Source: a bacterium (lineage in GTDB: Bacteria; Planctomycetota; SZUA-567). Taken from it: a stretch of 64,000 bases of DNA. The translations under genes and the position numbers were made by a program. Location of the stretch: the NCBI GenBank assembly GCA_003245715.1, contig QKCJ01000060.1:124001-188000 (forward strand), written 5' to 3'. Shown in pieces: positions 8,866 to 17,953 of the stretch; the stretch's first letter is position 1; the number at the start of each line of letters is the position of its first letter. The notes beneath the pieces were generated by a model. That model ran no database searches, was not told the DNA's origin, and worked only from the letters and a program-made list of their open reading frames with translations.

Positions 8866-9045
8866 TTTTTTTGCCCTATTTGTGACAAATGCCACTGTGC
8901 CTGTCTCGTCTCGCCGCTATTTCTCAAAACATTCTCAAAACGTTACTTTTTAGCATGATTTATTAATGAAAATTTTTTGGTTTGCCACTATAATGGTGTA
9001 ATAACTATAGCGCAAAAATGAAAATACGGAGGTTGTTACCGGTAA

Positions 9046-10506
9046 ATGTCTAAAAATTATTTGTGGGGCGCAATATTTCTGGCGATGACATTCTGTTTGC
9101 TTGTCCCTTTTGCGGTGATGGGCTGGCTCAATTACAAGGCTTCGCGTGACATTGCCCGCGCTGAAATTACCCAGTCAGCCCTTCCTCTTACCCGTGATAA
9201 CATTTATTCCGAGATTCATGGTGATCTTCTTGAGCCGATTTACGTTTCAACAACCATGGCCAATGACTCATTTTTAAAAGAGTGGGCCGGTGGCGGTGAG
9301 AAGTCACTGAGCAGTATCACCGATTACCTCAGCGAGATTCAGCGCAAGTATAATTACTTCAGCGTCTTTTTCGTCTCGGCCAGAACCAATAAATATTATC
9401 ATTACCGCGGGCTGCACAAGGTTATCTCCGAGAAAAACAAGCACGATCAATGGTACTATGATTTTCTCAAGACCGGAAAAGAATACCGGCTTGAAGTTGA
9501 TAGCGACGAGGCCACCGGCAACCAGCTCACGGTCTTCATTAATTTCCGGGTTGAGAACGCCAGGCATGATCTTCTTGGCGTGACCGGTGTTGGGATGAAG
9601 ATGGATATGGTCTCAAAGTTATTGCGTGAGACCGGTCTGAAGTATGGACGCCGGGTTTTTCTGGTAGACCGTTGGGGCGAGGTTCAGGCGCATGCCGACC
9701 CGTCCTATATCCATACAAAAAACATCAATAAAATGTCCGGCATCTCGCTTGTTGCCAAAGATATCCTCCTGTCGCTTGATAAAGTCACCAACCTCCAGTA
9801 CGAGACCAACAAGGGGATGTTCTTCGTCACCAGCCGGTATATGCCCGAGCTTGACTGGTTTCTGATTGTCGAGCAGGATGAGAGTCAGGCGCTGGCTGTA
9901 GCCAAGAGGAATTTTATCCGCACGCTGATCTTCTGCGCGATTATCTGGTTCTTTCTGATTATGCTCTTTGGCTTTGCCGCCCGGCGTTATCAGGGGCGGA
10001 TGAGGCAGCTTGCCAGAATCGACGAGCTTACCCGGCTTGGCAACCGCCGCAGTTTTGAGGAGGAGTTTCATCACGCGCGTTATTATAAATTGCGCACCGG
10101 CGAGGCTGTCAGCCTGATACTGATCGACCTTGACGGTTTCAAGGCTGTCAACGACATTCTCGGCCATCTGGCTGGTGACAAGCTGCTTGTGGATGTTTCG
10201 GGGATACTGCATTCCTCCCTGCGCGATCAGGACAAGGCTTTCCGCTGGGGTGGCGATGAGTTTGCGATTCTGTCTTTCTGTTCTGAGGAGGAAGCGATGG
10301 AGCAGGCCCGAAAATTATGCAGGCTGGTCAAAGAGAAGATGCTCTTGCTTTCCAAGGGCAATTCTGCTGACCCGCGATATAAGGTATCAATTAGCTGCGG
10401 CGTAGCCGAGTACGACGGCGGCGATTCAGCCGAGGTCATGCTTCACGCCGCCGACCGCGGCCTGTACAGCTGCAAAGACAGCGGCGGTGACTGCGTTTCA
10501 AATTGA
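9046..10506 (+). CDS. Membrane diguanylate cyclase with dCache sensor
   Basis: This 486-residue protein has two membrane segments (about 5-27 and 287-310) flanking a periplasmic double-Cache sensor. The sensor includes LPLTRDNIYSEIHGDLLEPIY and WYYDFLKTGKEYRL. A GGDEF domain follows from about 320. The active site is RWGGDEF (near residue 401), and five residues before it is an RDQD sequence matching the RxxD inhibitory site. It should therefore make cyclic di-GMP and be product-inhibited. ATG 9046 is fixed because an in-frame TAA immediately precedes it; the GGAGG upstream is 13 bases away, which is long. An HD-GYP protein at 40 kb could degrade the product. Confidence 0.93.
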   Translation: MSKNYLWGAIFLAMTFCLLVPFAVMGWLNYKASRDIARAEITQSALPLTRDNIYSEIHGDLLEPIYVSTTMANDSFLKEWAGGGEKSLSSITDYLSEIQRKYNYFSVFFVSARTNKYYHYRGLHKVISEKNKHDQWYYDFLKTGKEYRLEVDSDEATGNQLTVFINFRVENARHDLLGVTGVGMKMDMVSKLLRETGLKYGRRVFLVDRWGEVQAHADPSYIHTKNINKMSGISLVAKDILLSLDKVTNLQYETNKGMFFVTSRYMPELDWFLIVEQDESQALAVAKRNFIRTLIFCAIIWFFLIMLFGFAARRYQGRMRQLARIDELTRLGNRRSFEEEFHHARYYKLRTGEAVSLILIDLDGFKAVNDILGHLAGDKLLVDVSGILHSSLRDQDKAFRWGGDEFAILSFCSEEEAMEQARKLCRLVKEKMLLLSKGNSADPRYKVSISCGVAEYDGGDSAEVMLHAADRGLYSCKDSGGDCVSN

Positions 10507-10560
10507 TACTTTTCCCCAATCCCCCTATGACTGTGATCTTATAAAATAAAGGACTTGGTA

Positions 10561-10917
10561 ATGAAGCTGAAATTACTTTTGGTGTTGCACGTTATTTCAT
10601 GTTTTATAATACCTTTTACCGCACTATATTTTGTTGATTCTTTTACCACAGGTTCAAGCCTGATAATTGGTGTCGCCTATTTTGTTGTCGGCGGACCCAG
10701 TGTTCTTGTGATTTCAATTTTAGATAACATAAAAATAAATATTAACCCAACGTTAATTAACTATATTTTTATATCTCAATGGGTTTTGACTTGGTTGGTT
10801 GGGGCTGTATTTATAATAAAAGGCAAGGCTAAAAAGTTTTTTATATATCTTGTAATAGTTCTGGTACTCGCGGGTTTGGCAGGTTTTTTGAATATTGCAT
10901 TTCATCCGTTTTCGTGA
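10561..10917 (+). CDS. Small four-helix membrane protein, unknown
   Basis: This is a 118-residue protein made almost entirely of hydrophobic segments (about 4-24, 32-55, 65-90 and 95-115). AAAGGAC lies about 7 bases upstream of ATG 10561. Base composition is clearly AT-richer than its neighbours, which may indicate a foreign or young gene. It follows the cyclase by 54 bases and precedes a hairpin terminator. I do not recognise a family. Confidence 0.65.
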   Translation: MKLKLLLVLHVISCFIIPFTALYFVDSFTTGSSLIIGVAYFVVGGPSVLVISILDNIKININPTLINYIFISQWVLTWLVGAVFIIKGKAKKFFIYLVIVLVLAGLAGFLNIAFHPFS

Positions 10918-10958
10918 TTAATAATGTTAAGTCTATGGTGATTTTTAACGAGTTATAA

Positions 10959-10990
10959 AGAGCCGCTTCCGGTATATCGGAAACGGCTCT
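10959..10990. terminator. Hairpin terminator between convergent genes
   Basis: AGAGCCG-c-TTCCG pairs with CGGAA-a-CGGCTCT around a short loop. It lies between the small membrane protein and the convergent sulfatase gene. The flanking T stretches are weak. Confidence 0.7.
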
Positions 10991-11016
10991 GTTGTTTCTG
11001 CTCTTGGCTGTTCAAC

Positions 11017-12417
11017 TCAGAAGGTTATATGTTTCCAGAATTTCGCACCGAAGTTTTCGAGATTGTCGTCCCATTCCGCCGCGTACTTTTTAAGCAGCTT
11101 GCGCAGTTCATCGCGCATCTCTGTCTGCTCATCGACAAGATTATGCAGCTCCCAGGGATCGTCATTGAGGTTGAAAAGCTGGGTGGTGTAGTGCTTCTCA
11201 TTGATGACGTACTCGATAAGCTTCCAGCCGTTTTTCTTGACCGCGCGCTGCGTATCACAATAGGCATAGAACAGACCGTCGCGGACCTGTGTCTCGGGTT
11301 TTTCCATTACCGGTGTCAGACTTTTACCCTCAACACTTTTGGGCGTCTCAATACCCGCAAGTTCGCAGAGCGTCGGGAAGATGTCAAGCAGGTAGCAGTC
11401 GGCATTGCTCTTGAGATTTTTTGGAACGCCGGGACCGGCAAAGATCAGCGGGACGCGGATACTGTGGTCATAGCAGCTCTGCTTGCCGAAGAGTCCGTGC
11501 TGTCCCAGTGCCAGACCGTTATCACCGGCAAAGACAAAAATGGTATTATCAAGAACGCCCTTGTCCTCGACAGCCTTGATAACCTTGCCAAGTTCATCAT
11601 CAAGGTGGGTAATCATCGCGTAGTAGTCGGCGAGATGTTCTTTGGTGTTTTCCGGGTTGCGCGGGAAGGGGGCTAGTTTTTCGTCGCGGATGAAGAGGCC
11701 GCCATTGTCAAACGGGTGGCCGCCCATGAAGTTTTCTGGCAGGTCGATATCTTCGGGGTTGTACATTTTCTTGAATTTTTCGGGCATGGTGCGCGGGTCG
11801 TGCGGCGCGAGGAAAGAGATGTAAGTGTAGAACGGCTGCTCTGAATCATAGCTGTTGATCCAGTCGGTCGCGGCCTTGCAGACCATCTCGCTTGAGTGGC
11901 GGCCGGCATTGATGTGGTCGCCGGGGAAATAGCGCAGGTTCTTTGAACTCCACATGTCAACGCACTGCGGCAACTCGCTCTCGTACTTGCCGGTCGGGTC
12001 AAAATTAAAGGCCGGAACATTCCAGTGGTCGTGCATGCCGCCGAAAAAGATCTCGCCGCCGTCGGTAAATGAACGGGCGTAAGCCTCGCTGCCGTTGTGC
12101 CACTTGCCGGTACCGAAGGTGCGGTAGCCGTTATTTCTGAGGGCTTCGCCGATTGTGGTGTGGTCGGCGGGGACGGTTTTGCCGCTGTCCTCAATGTGGA
12201 AGAGGGTGCGTCCGGTATTGAGCATCGCGCGGCTTGGCATGCAGACTGCGGGGCTGGTGCCTGAGGGGATGCAGGCGTGGGTGAATGAGGTGCCGTTTTT
12301 CACCAGCCGGTCGATATTGGGGGTTATGATCTTCGGGTTGCCGAGTGCGGCGATGGTGTCAAAACGCTGGTCATCAGTGAAAAAGAAGACGATATTCGGT
12401 TTGTTTTCTAAAGACAT
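11017..12417 (-). CDS. Type I (formylglycine) sulfatase
   Basis: This 466-residue sulfatase cleaves sulfate esters using a formylglycine made from Cys59 in the motif CMPSR, followed by the family sequence LNTGR. Metal-binding residues are visible as FFFTDDQR near the N-terminus and FAGDNGLALGQHG later. The substrate is probably a sulfated glycan or small sulfate ester. No signal peptide is seen, so the mature enzyme may be cytoplasmic, or the start may be further upstream. An AraC-family gene is transcribed divergently 95 bases away and is the likely regulator. The maturation enzyme that would make formylglycine is not in this window. Confidence 0.93.
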   Translation of the reverse strand: MSLENKPNIVFFFTDDQRFDTIAALGNPKIITPNIDRLVKNGTSFTHACIPSGTSPAVCMPSRAMLNTGRTLFHIEDSGKTVPADHTTIGEALRNNGYRTFGTGKWHNGSEAYARSFTDGGEIFFGGMHDHWNVPAFNFDPTGKYESELPQCVDMWSSKNLRYFPGDHINAGRHSSEMVCKAATDWINSYDSEQPFYTYISFLAPHDPRTMPEKFKKMYNPEDIDLPENFMGGHPFDNGGLFIRDEKLAPFPRNPENTKEHLADYYAMITHLDDELGKVIKAVEDKGVLDNTIFVFAGDNGLALGQHGLFGKQSCYDHSIRVPLIFAGPGVPKNLKSNADCYLLDIFPTLCELAGIETPKSVEGKSLTPVMEKPETQVRDGLFYAYCDTQRAVKKNGWKLIEYVINEKHYTTQLFNLNDDPWELHNLVDEQTEMRDELRKLLKKYAAEWDDNLENFGAKFWKHITF

Positions 12418-12512
12418 GTTTTCTCCAAATAAAAAAAGAGTACTGGCTTGCTGTTCTTGCTTATATAATATAATATATAGCTGTTATTGTAAATGTCAGG
12501 GGAAAACCTTTT
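12418..12512. promoter_or_regulatory. Divergent promoter region, sulfatase / AraC regulator
   Basis: This is a 95-base AT-rich spacer between divergent start codons, with TATATAATATAATATATA-like sequence near 12461-12480. It is the expected site for AraC-regulator control of the sulfatase. No unambiguous operator repeat can be picked out. Confidence 0.45.
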
Positions 12513-13361
12513 ATGTCAGAAAAAGACATTTTGTTCAGTCAGGATAGTCTTGTTCCGGTGGAGAGGATGTTCAGTGAACTTTGCTCGGCGGGGCGTTTTC
12601 ATTTGAACAACGCATCATTGACGCATGTGCCGGACAACTGGCGGATTGAATCGTTTCGCCGTAATGAAGATCTGCATCTGCTGCTTGTTATGGGGGGCGA
12701 GGGTTGGTATTATCTTGGTGATAATGAAGTTACGGTTACGCTTAAGAAGGGGACGCTGATTTTTGTCGGCTCGGGCATGGCGCATTCATCGCGGGCAAAA
12801 CAGCCATCAAAACTGTATATCGCGCCGGTGCGTTTTGGGATGTATGATAAGTCTGGTCAATCACTTACAGCCAGTCTCTACCCGTTTGCGGCGGTGCAGG
12901 AAAATGTTGATCTTAACCGTTATCTGCCATTATTTAAACGGCTGAATGAATTGAAATTCAACGGGCTTGATAATGCGGTAGGGCGCGAGTTGGCGGACTC
13001 GGTGCTGCGCCAGATTCTGGCTGAGATGATTGTCGGTTCAAGAATGCAACATGATGAACGGGTTGAACTTGTGATAAGTTTGTTTGAGCAGGAGCCATTA
13101 AAACGCTGGACGATTTCCGAGCTTGCGGGGTACTGTCAAATTACCGAAAAGCATCTGACGCGGCTCTTTAACCGGATTATCGGGATGCCGCCGGCAGCTT
13201 ACCAGCGCAAACTCCGTATTGACCGCGCGCGGATGCTGCTTGAAGATACGCAGATGACGATTGCCGAGGTCTCGGACGCGCTTGGTTATGCCGATCAGTT
13301 CACTTTTTCAAAACAGTTCAAGGCTGTGACCGGGGTCAGTCCGGGGGCGTTGCGCAAGTAA
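12513..13361 (+). CDS. AraC-family transcriptional regulator
   Basis: This 282-residue regulator has an N-terminal cupin-type sensing domain (LLLVMGGEGWYYLGDNEV, then LKKGTLIFVGSGMAHSS). It also has a C-terminal double helix-turn-helix: ISELAGYCQITEKHLTRLF, then IAEVSDALGYADQFTFSKQF and the closing GVSPGALRK. It is divergent from the sulfatase gene, which it probably controls in response to a sugar. A hairpin with a T run follows the gene. Confidence 0.93.
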   Translation: MSEKDILFSQDSLVPVERMFSELCSAGRFHLNNASLTHVPDNWRIESFRRNEDLHLLLVMGGEGWYYLGDNEVTVTLKKGTLIFVGSGMAHSSRAKQPSKLYIAPVRFGMYDKSGQSLTASLYPFAAVQENVDLNRYLPLFKRLNELKFNGLDNAVGRELADSVLRQILAEMIVGSRMQHDERVELVISLFEQEPLKRWTISELAGYCQITEKHLTRLFNRIIGMPPAAYQRKLRIDRARMLLEDTQMTIAEVSDALGYADQFTFSKQFKAVTGVSPGALRK

Positions 13362-13396
13362 TTTCCTGTCAGACGAATAATCAAAAATGAGTATTT

Positions 13397-13440
13397 AATA
13401 ATCAAATCTGATTATTTGGTTTCCGGCTGCGCCGGATTTT
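13397..13440 (+). terminator. Inverted repeat and terminator after AraC gene
   Basis: TCCGGC-tgc-GCCGGA-TTTT (13422-13440) is a compact intrinsic terminator. Just before it, AATAATCA-aatc-TGATTATT (13397-13416) is a separate perfect 8-base inverted repeat, and another AATAATCA occurs about 20 bases earlier. Confidence 0.65.
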
Positions 13441-13494
13441 GTCAAGACGGTCTCCGGCGCGGCGCGAGTACAGATTTTAATCATGAATATCAAA

Positions 13495-15435
13495 TTACTG
13501 TTTGAGCTTGAGGGCGATATTCTGGTACGGCAGGAGGTTGACCCACATGGTCCGGCCGCCGCTGTGGATGCTCCAGTACGGGTCGTGATCGTTATAGCCC
13601 TGGCGTCCGATGTAGCGTTCGTCGGCGGAGTTGTAGATTACCTGATATTCCGCGTCTCCCACAGGAACGTAAACCTCGGCGTGGGTCTCGCTGAAATTCG
13701 GTGATTCGTTGCGGATAAAGATGATGTCATCACGGTGGTTTTCCCAGATGCCGTCGTCGTTACGGAAGTCGCCGCCCCAACGGGTAAAGGAGAAGTAGAG
13801 GCGTTCGTTATTTGAACCGGCGCGGTCAAGCGTCCAGCTACCCTGCTTGGCGAGGGCTTTCTCGCGGCGCAGGAGAACGTTGAGGTCGTGGATGTTGTTG
13901 GTCATCTGCTGCTGATGCAGTTGTGCGCCGGGACCGGTCTTGCCCCAGTCAAGCCCGCACCAGACATCAAACCAACCCTCTTCGCAGAATTCGTCGCCCA
14001 TAAAGATCATTGGTGCGCCGGGGCGGAACCAGCAGAGGGCGGCCAGGCCGATAAGCTGGATATGGTTGCCAAGCTCGGTGATTAGTCGGGTCTTGCCGTT
14101 GGCGCATTCATCATGTGTGTTCATGGCGTTGACGAATTTCTCTGGATGCTGCGCGGTCATCAGGTCCTCGATTACGTCGATGCGTTTTTCCTTGGTCGGC
14201 AGGGTCAGGTACTTACGGACGCGGTGCATCTCACCCATGTTCTGGGCGTAGTCAAAACCCAGTCCGCCCTCATTGGCCGGGCAGGCAAGGCGGGGGAAGA
14301 CGCGGCGCGATTCTTCGGCGATTGTGAAAAACTCCGGCGCGGTATGGTCAAGGCGCAGGTGCATGTCACGGAGGAATTTCAACCCTTCAAAGTCCACCGC
14401 TTCAGAGATCCAGTAACCTTTGTCGAGATACATGTCGCCGCCGATACCGTTGAAGAGATCCCACATTTCAGATGGTACTTTCTCACGGTCGTTTCTTGGC
14501 CAGTCCCAGTCGCCGCGGTCATAGTCGTAGAAGATCTGCGCACTGACAGCATCGATGCGCGCGCCGTCGATACCAAGCTCGTGGTGGATATAGGTCAGCA
14601 GGCCGCAGAGGTAGTCACGGACGTACTGGTTTGATTTGTTATAGATACGCGTCTGCCACTGGTTGTTCCAGCCGAGTTGCCCCTGATGGTGGTAAAGCTC
14701 GGTACCGTCGTAGAAGGCGAGGCCGCAGTCCCAGTCCTTGATGCCGAAGCCGATAGGGACATCGACAATCACGCCGATGTTGTTCTCATGCAGGTGGTTG
14801 ACCATCCATTTGAAGTCTTCGACTGTGCCATAGCGTTCGTTGATGGCGTAGGGGCAGCCGGCGAGGTAGCCCCATGATTCATGGATCGGGGTCTGGAAGG
14901 GCGGCATGATTTGCACGTGGGTGAATTCCATGTAGCCGATATGTCCGACGATGCGCTTGGCGATCTCGCGGTAGTTGCCGTCGAGGAAGGTCGAGAGGTG
15001 CATCTCGTAAATCGACATCGGCTCGTGACCGTTTTTATGGTGTTTGCAGGTCCACTCAAACTCATCAGGCGTGGGGACGATGCTGTTATAGGTGCGGTTA
15101 TGGCCGTCGTGGTGCAGGGCAAGGCGCGGGGAGAAAGGGTCGATACGCGCCATCTTGTAAGGCTGGGAAAGATATGAGGAGTCGTTGTCGATTAAGTACT
15201 TGTACTCAGTCCAGCGCAGGTCCTCAGCGATTTTGATCTCCCAGGTGCCATCCATCAGGCGCTGCATGGGTTCTGACTGCCAGTTATGTCCTTCGCGCAG
15301 CAGCTCTACTCTGGTCGCTGCAGGGGCGAAAACCCGAAAGAGCGTCGAGCCGTTTTCCTGAACCTGCGCCCCCCAGTATTTATATGGATAATCGCGTTTG
15401 ATTTCGTCTTCGGTGAGGGATATGGTTTCTGGCAT
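13495..15435 (-). CDS. GH13 alpha-glucan branching-enzyme-like protein
   Basis: This 646-residue protein has an N-terminal CBM48-like domain (WGAQVQENGSTLFRVFAPAA) and a GH13 barrel resembling 1,4-alpha-glucan branching enzymes. Visible catalytic residues are the nucleophile Asp295 in GIDGARIDAV, the acid/base Glu374 in TIAEES, and His441-Asp442 in NTHDE. Oddly, the conserved His of GH13 region I is missing: the sequence reads VIVDVPIGF where branching enzymes have DWVPxHF. Activity or specificity may therefore differ. It would act in the cytoplasm on storage glucan. No other glycogen genes are adjacent. Confidence 0.87.
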   Translation of the reverse strand: MPETISLTEDEIKRDYPYKYWGAQVQENGSTLFRVFAPAATRVELLREGHNWQSEPMQRLMDGTWEIKIAEDLRWTEYKYLIDNDSSYLSQPYKMARIDPFSPRLALHHDGHNRTYNSIVPTPDEFEWTCKHHKNGHEPMSIYEMHLSTFLDGNYREIAKRIVGHIGYMEFTHVQIMPPFQTPIHESWGYLAGCPYAINERYGTVEDFKWMVNHLHENNIGVIVDVPIGFGIKDWDCGLAFYDGTELYHHQGQLGWNNQWQTRIYNKSNQYVRDYLCGLLTYIHHELGIDGARIDAVSAQIFYDYDRGDWDWPRNDREKVPSEMWDLFNGIGGDMYLDKGYWISEAVDFEGLKFLRDMHLRLDHTAPEFFTIAEESRRVFPRLACPANEGGLGFDYAQNMGEMHRVRKYLTLPTKEKRIDVIEDLMTAQHPEKFVNAMNTHDECANGKTRLITELGNHIQLIGLAALCWFRPGAPMIFMGDEFCEEGWFDVWCGLDWGKTGPGAQLHQQQMTNNIHDLNVLLRREKALAKQGSWTLDRAGSNNERLYFSFTRWGGDFRNDDGIWENHRDDIIFIRNESPNFSETHAEVYVPVGDAEYQVIYNSADERYIGRQGYNDHDPYWSIHSGGRTMWVNLLPYQNIALKLKQ

Positions 15436-15567
15436 TTATTTTCTCCGGGTATTTTGCGTTAGAGGTATATTTTGCCCAAAATAAAAATATGCGCAACAAA
15501 AAAGACTTGACTGTTGTCGAATTTATTGTATTTCTTTCTCTAAGAAGTTAAAAAAAAGTGAAAAGAC

Positions 15568-15730
15568 AATCAGGTTGGCGGCAGTGCCGCCAGAGGAAGC
15601 CGGTGTGAATCCGGCACAGCCCCCGCTACTGTAACCGGGAACGAAATCCGCATTATGCCACTGTTGGGCTTTTGGTTTGAGCTTTGATGGGAAGGCGCGG
15701 AAGGTAGGATGATCCGGGAGTCAGGATATT
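15568..15730 (+). promoter_or_regulatory. Cobalamin riboswitch
   Basis: The conserved B12-box elements appear in order. There is a GCCGGTGTGAATCCGGCACAG-type segment with CCCGCTACTGTAACCGGG, then GCCACTG, GGGAAGG and the closing GAGTCAGGA. A terminator at 15818-15845 lies between it and cbiK, so adenosylcobalamin binding should cause premature termination. Intervening inverted repeats near 15775-15803 could form the competing antiterminator. Confidence 0.95.
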
Positions 15731-15817
15731 CAAATGAACGTATTTTGCGTTCTCCTTCGGAGGGAAGGGTGTGTGAACAGGCGCGATAGCGTGCGGACTG
15801 TTTGTGCCCCTTTTGGC

Positions 15818-15845
15818 CCTCTGGTTTGACCAGAGGCTTTTTTTA
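15818..15845 (+). terminator. Riboswitch-controlled intrinsic terminator
   Basis: CCTCTGG-ttgac region-CCAGAGG followed by a run of eight T lies between the aptamer and the start of cbiK. Confidence 0.88.
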
Positions 15846-15875
15846 TGGTGTTTTTTGTATGAGGGGAGTTTTATT

Positions 15876-16754
15876 GTGTTCGGGTCTGTTTTAAAAAAGA
15901 TGGTTTTGGTGTGTCTGGTCGAGGTGTTTGGTGTGTTTACAATGAATGTTAATGCGGCAGGTCAGGATTCGCGCAAGGTTCTGAATGACACGGGGATAGT
16001 GCTGGTGGCGTTTGGCACATCGGTCCCTGCGGCGCGCAAGGTTTATGACTATATTCTGGAAAGCGCGCGTGAGAAGTTTGGCGGGTATGAGATTCTTTAT
16101 GGCTTTACCGCCAGAAGCATTGTTAAAAAACTCAGGGCGCAGGGAATGGATAAGGGGGTTCTCACACTTGAGGAAGCGATTGGCTATCTGAAGAAAAAGG
16201 GCTATAAGAAGATTGTTCTGCAGTCGTTGCATATTGTGCCGGGGCAGAAGGATCATGAGCTGAAGGAGGTTGATGTTTCTGGCATGGCGCGTTATCTGGG
16301 TGAGCCGCTGCTGTCTGATGAGGAGGATATCGCGGCGGTGCTTGGGGCGATTGGCGGGGACATCAAGACGGGGATGCCGAATGTTGTCTGCGGGCATGGT
16401 AATGACCGGTATCCAGAGTATAACGTAAAGCTTATTGAGTTTGACGCGGCGCTCAGTAAAAAATATCCGGGGGCGGTTTTATGCTCGGTTGAAGGGGTGC
16501 CGGGTACGGGTGCGCTTTTGGGTGTTGTTAAGGCCGAGGTTGAAAAGGCGGGTGGCAAGGTTAATTTTATTCCGCTGATGATTGTTGCGGGTGACCATGT
16601 GATGAATGACGTGACTGGCAGTGAGGATGGTTCGTGGAAGAATATCGTCGGGGCAACGGAGGTGAGTGTGGCGAAATCACTTGGCTATAACGACGCGGTG
16701 CTGGCAATATTCTGGAAGCATCTTGCTGCGGCCCTTAAAGAGGTCGGGAAATAA
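15876..16754 (+). CDS. cbiK: Sirohydrochlorin cobaltochelatase CbiK, secreted form
   Basis: This protein belongs to the CbiK family, which inserts cobalt into sirohydrochlorin in the anaerobic B12 route. Family features include GIVLVAFGTSVPAARKVYDYI, the His of LHIVPGQKDHEL and that of VVCGHGNDRYPEYN. I place the start at GTG 15876. It follows the riboswitch terminator and has GAGGGGAG upstream; an open frame from 15804 would begin before the terminator. That start gives a signal peptide ending VNA-A, so the protein is probably periplasmic, like the CbiK-P form known from Desulfovibrio. It is coupled to the downstream permease by TAATG. A periplasmic chelatase may act in cobalt, iron or tetrapyrrole handling instead of cytoplasmic B12 synthesis. 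Confidence 0.92.
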   Translation: MFGSVLKKMVLVCLVEVFGVFTMNVNAAGQDSRKVLNDTGIVLVAFGTSVPAARKVYDYILESAREKFGGYEILYGFTARSIVKKLRAQGMDKGVLTLEEAIGYLKKKGYKKIVLQSLHIVPGQKDHELKEVDVSGMARYLGEPLLSDEEDIAAVLGAIGGDIKTGMPNVVCGHGNDRYPEYNVKLIEFDAALSKKYPGAVLCSVEGVPGTGALLGVVKAEVEKAGGKVNFIPLMIVAGDHVMNDVTGSEDGSWKNIVGATEVSVAKSLGYNDAVLAIFWKHLAAALKEVGK

Positions 16755-17953
16755 TGCGCGGATTTTTTTGCCTGTTAATTTTATTTTCACTTGCTCTGCC
16801 TGCTACAGGCTTTACTGCTGAGGCTGGCGGGGCGGGGCGTGTTGCGGGGCAGAGTGTTGAGGCGCCGAAAAAGCATGTGAAAAAGAAGTCCGCAATTGAA
16901 GCCAGGGGTGAGACGGGCCGGAAGATTGAAGAGCAGCGCAGGAATAACAGCGGCGTGTCTTCCTCTCAGCGCTGGAAGATGAAGCTGCCTTTCTGGTGGC
17001 GCAAGATTCTTATTTTTGCCGAGCTTGCTTTTTTTATCATGCTTGGGGTGATACTCGGGCAGATGCTTGAAGCGGCGGGGGTGGTGAAGTATGTGGCGAT
17101 TATCACTACGCCGCTTCTCTGGCTTGGGAGGTTACCGCGCGCGGCGGGGACGCCGTTTATCATGTCGCTGCAGTCGGGAGCGGTGGCGAACTCGATGCTG
17201 GTTAATTGCCGTGATGAGGGGGAGCTGAGTAACCGGCAGCTTTATACTTCGGTGCTGGTAGTTTCATGTCTTTCACTCTTTGCGCATCTGCCGACTTATA
17301 TTATTCCGCTTGGCTTGGCCTTCGGCAAGGAGGCGGCGGGGTTATTTTTCGGGGTTCGCTTTGGCGCGATAATGCTTGAGATGGTGGTGATTCTGCTGGT
17401 CTCACGGACGATTATCAAACGCTATACCGGTGACAGTATGGTGGTGATCCCTGAAGAAGAACGGCTCTTTTCTGAATTTAAAAGCCGAAAAAAAAGCGAG
17501 CATGGTTATTTCAAAACTGTCTGGCTGCGCTCACGCCGGACGATAAAGCGTCTGCTGTTATTTCTGCTGCCGTCATTTTTTGTGATGGTGGGGCTTGAAT
17601 ATTTCGGCGTCTTCAACTGGCTGACCAAGGCCTTGCCGGAGATTTTTTCATATTCATTCTTGCCACCTGAAGCCGCGGCGATTATCCCCGCGCAGGCGAT
17701 CAATCTTTATAACGGGGCGATTGCGGCGGGTAATTTTGTCGACGAAGGGATTCTCACGCCGGTGCAGGCGGTGCTGATATTATTGTGCGGCTCGCTGGTG
17801 ACCTCACCGGTGCGTACGCTCAAGCATGCTCTGCCGACTTACATTGCCGTACTTGGCCCGAAAGCGGGGACCGTTATGGCAATCCTCGCGCAGCTACTTC
17901 GCGTTATATTTGTCGGCGGCGCTACTGCTGCCCTTATTATTTTTCTTGCTTAA
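16754..17953 (+). CDS. Gate-domain (nucleoside-recognition-like) permease
   Basis: This 399-residue membrane protein has an N-terminal signal-type segment, a Lys/Arg-rich linker to about residue 75, and then two clusters of hydrophobic helices of the nucleoside-recognition 'Gate' type. Visible landmarks are MSLQSGAVANSMLVNCRDEG and PPEAAAIIPAQAINLYNGAIAAG. It shares the riboswitch operon with cbiK and overlaps it by one base, so its substrate is likely cobalt, a corrinoid or a tetrapyrrole rather than a nucleoside. That is inference from context. Its last 60 bases overlap the convergent gene's 3' end. Confidence 0.8.
   Translation: MRGFFCLLILFSLALPATGFTAEAGGAGRVAGQSVEAPKKHVKKKSAIEARGETGRKIEEQRRNNSGVSSSQRWKMKLPFWWRKILIFAELAFFIMLGVILGQMLEAAGVVKYVAIITTPLLWLGRLPRAAGTPFIMSLQSGAVANSMLVNCRDEGELSNRQLYTSVLVVSCLSLFAHLPTYIIPLGLAFGKEAAGLFFGVRFGAIMLEMVVILLVSRTIIKRYTGDSMVVIPEEERLFSEFKSRKKSEHGYFKTVWLRSRRTIKRLLLFLLPSFFVMVGLEYFGVFNWLTKALPEIFSYSFLPPEAAAIIPAQAINLYNGAIAAGNFVDEGILTPVQAVLILLCGSLVTSPVRTLKHALPTYIAVLGPKAGTVMAILAQLLRVIFVGGATAALIIFLA

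Noticed and set aside
15804-15875. Earlier in-frame start for cbiK
   Set aside because: It would place the riboswitch terminator inside the coding region and spoil the signal peptide. GTG 15876 has a good ribosome site.
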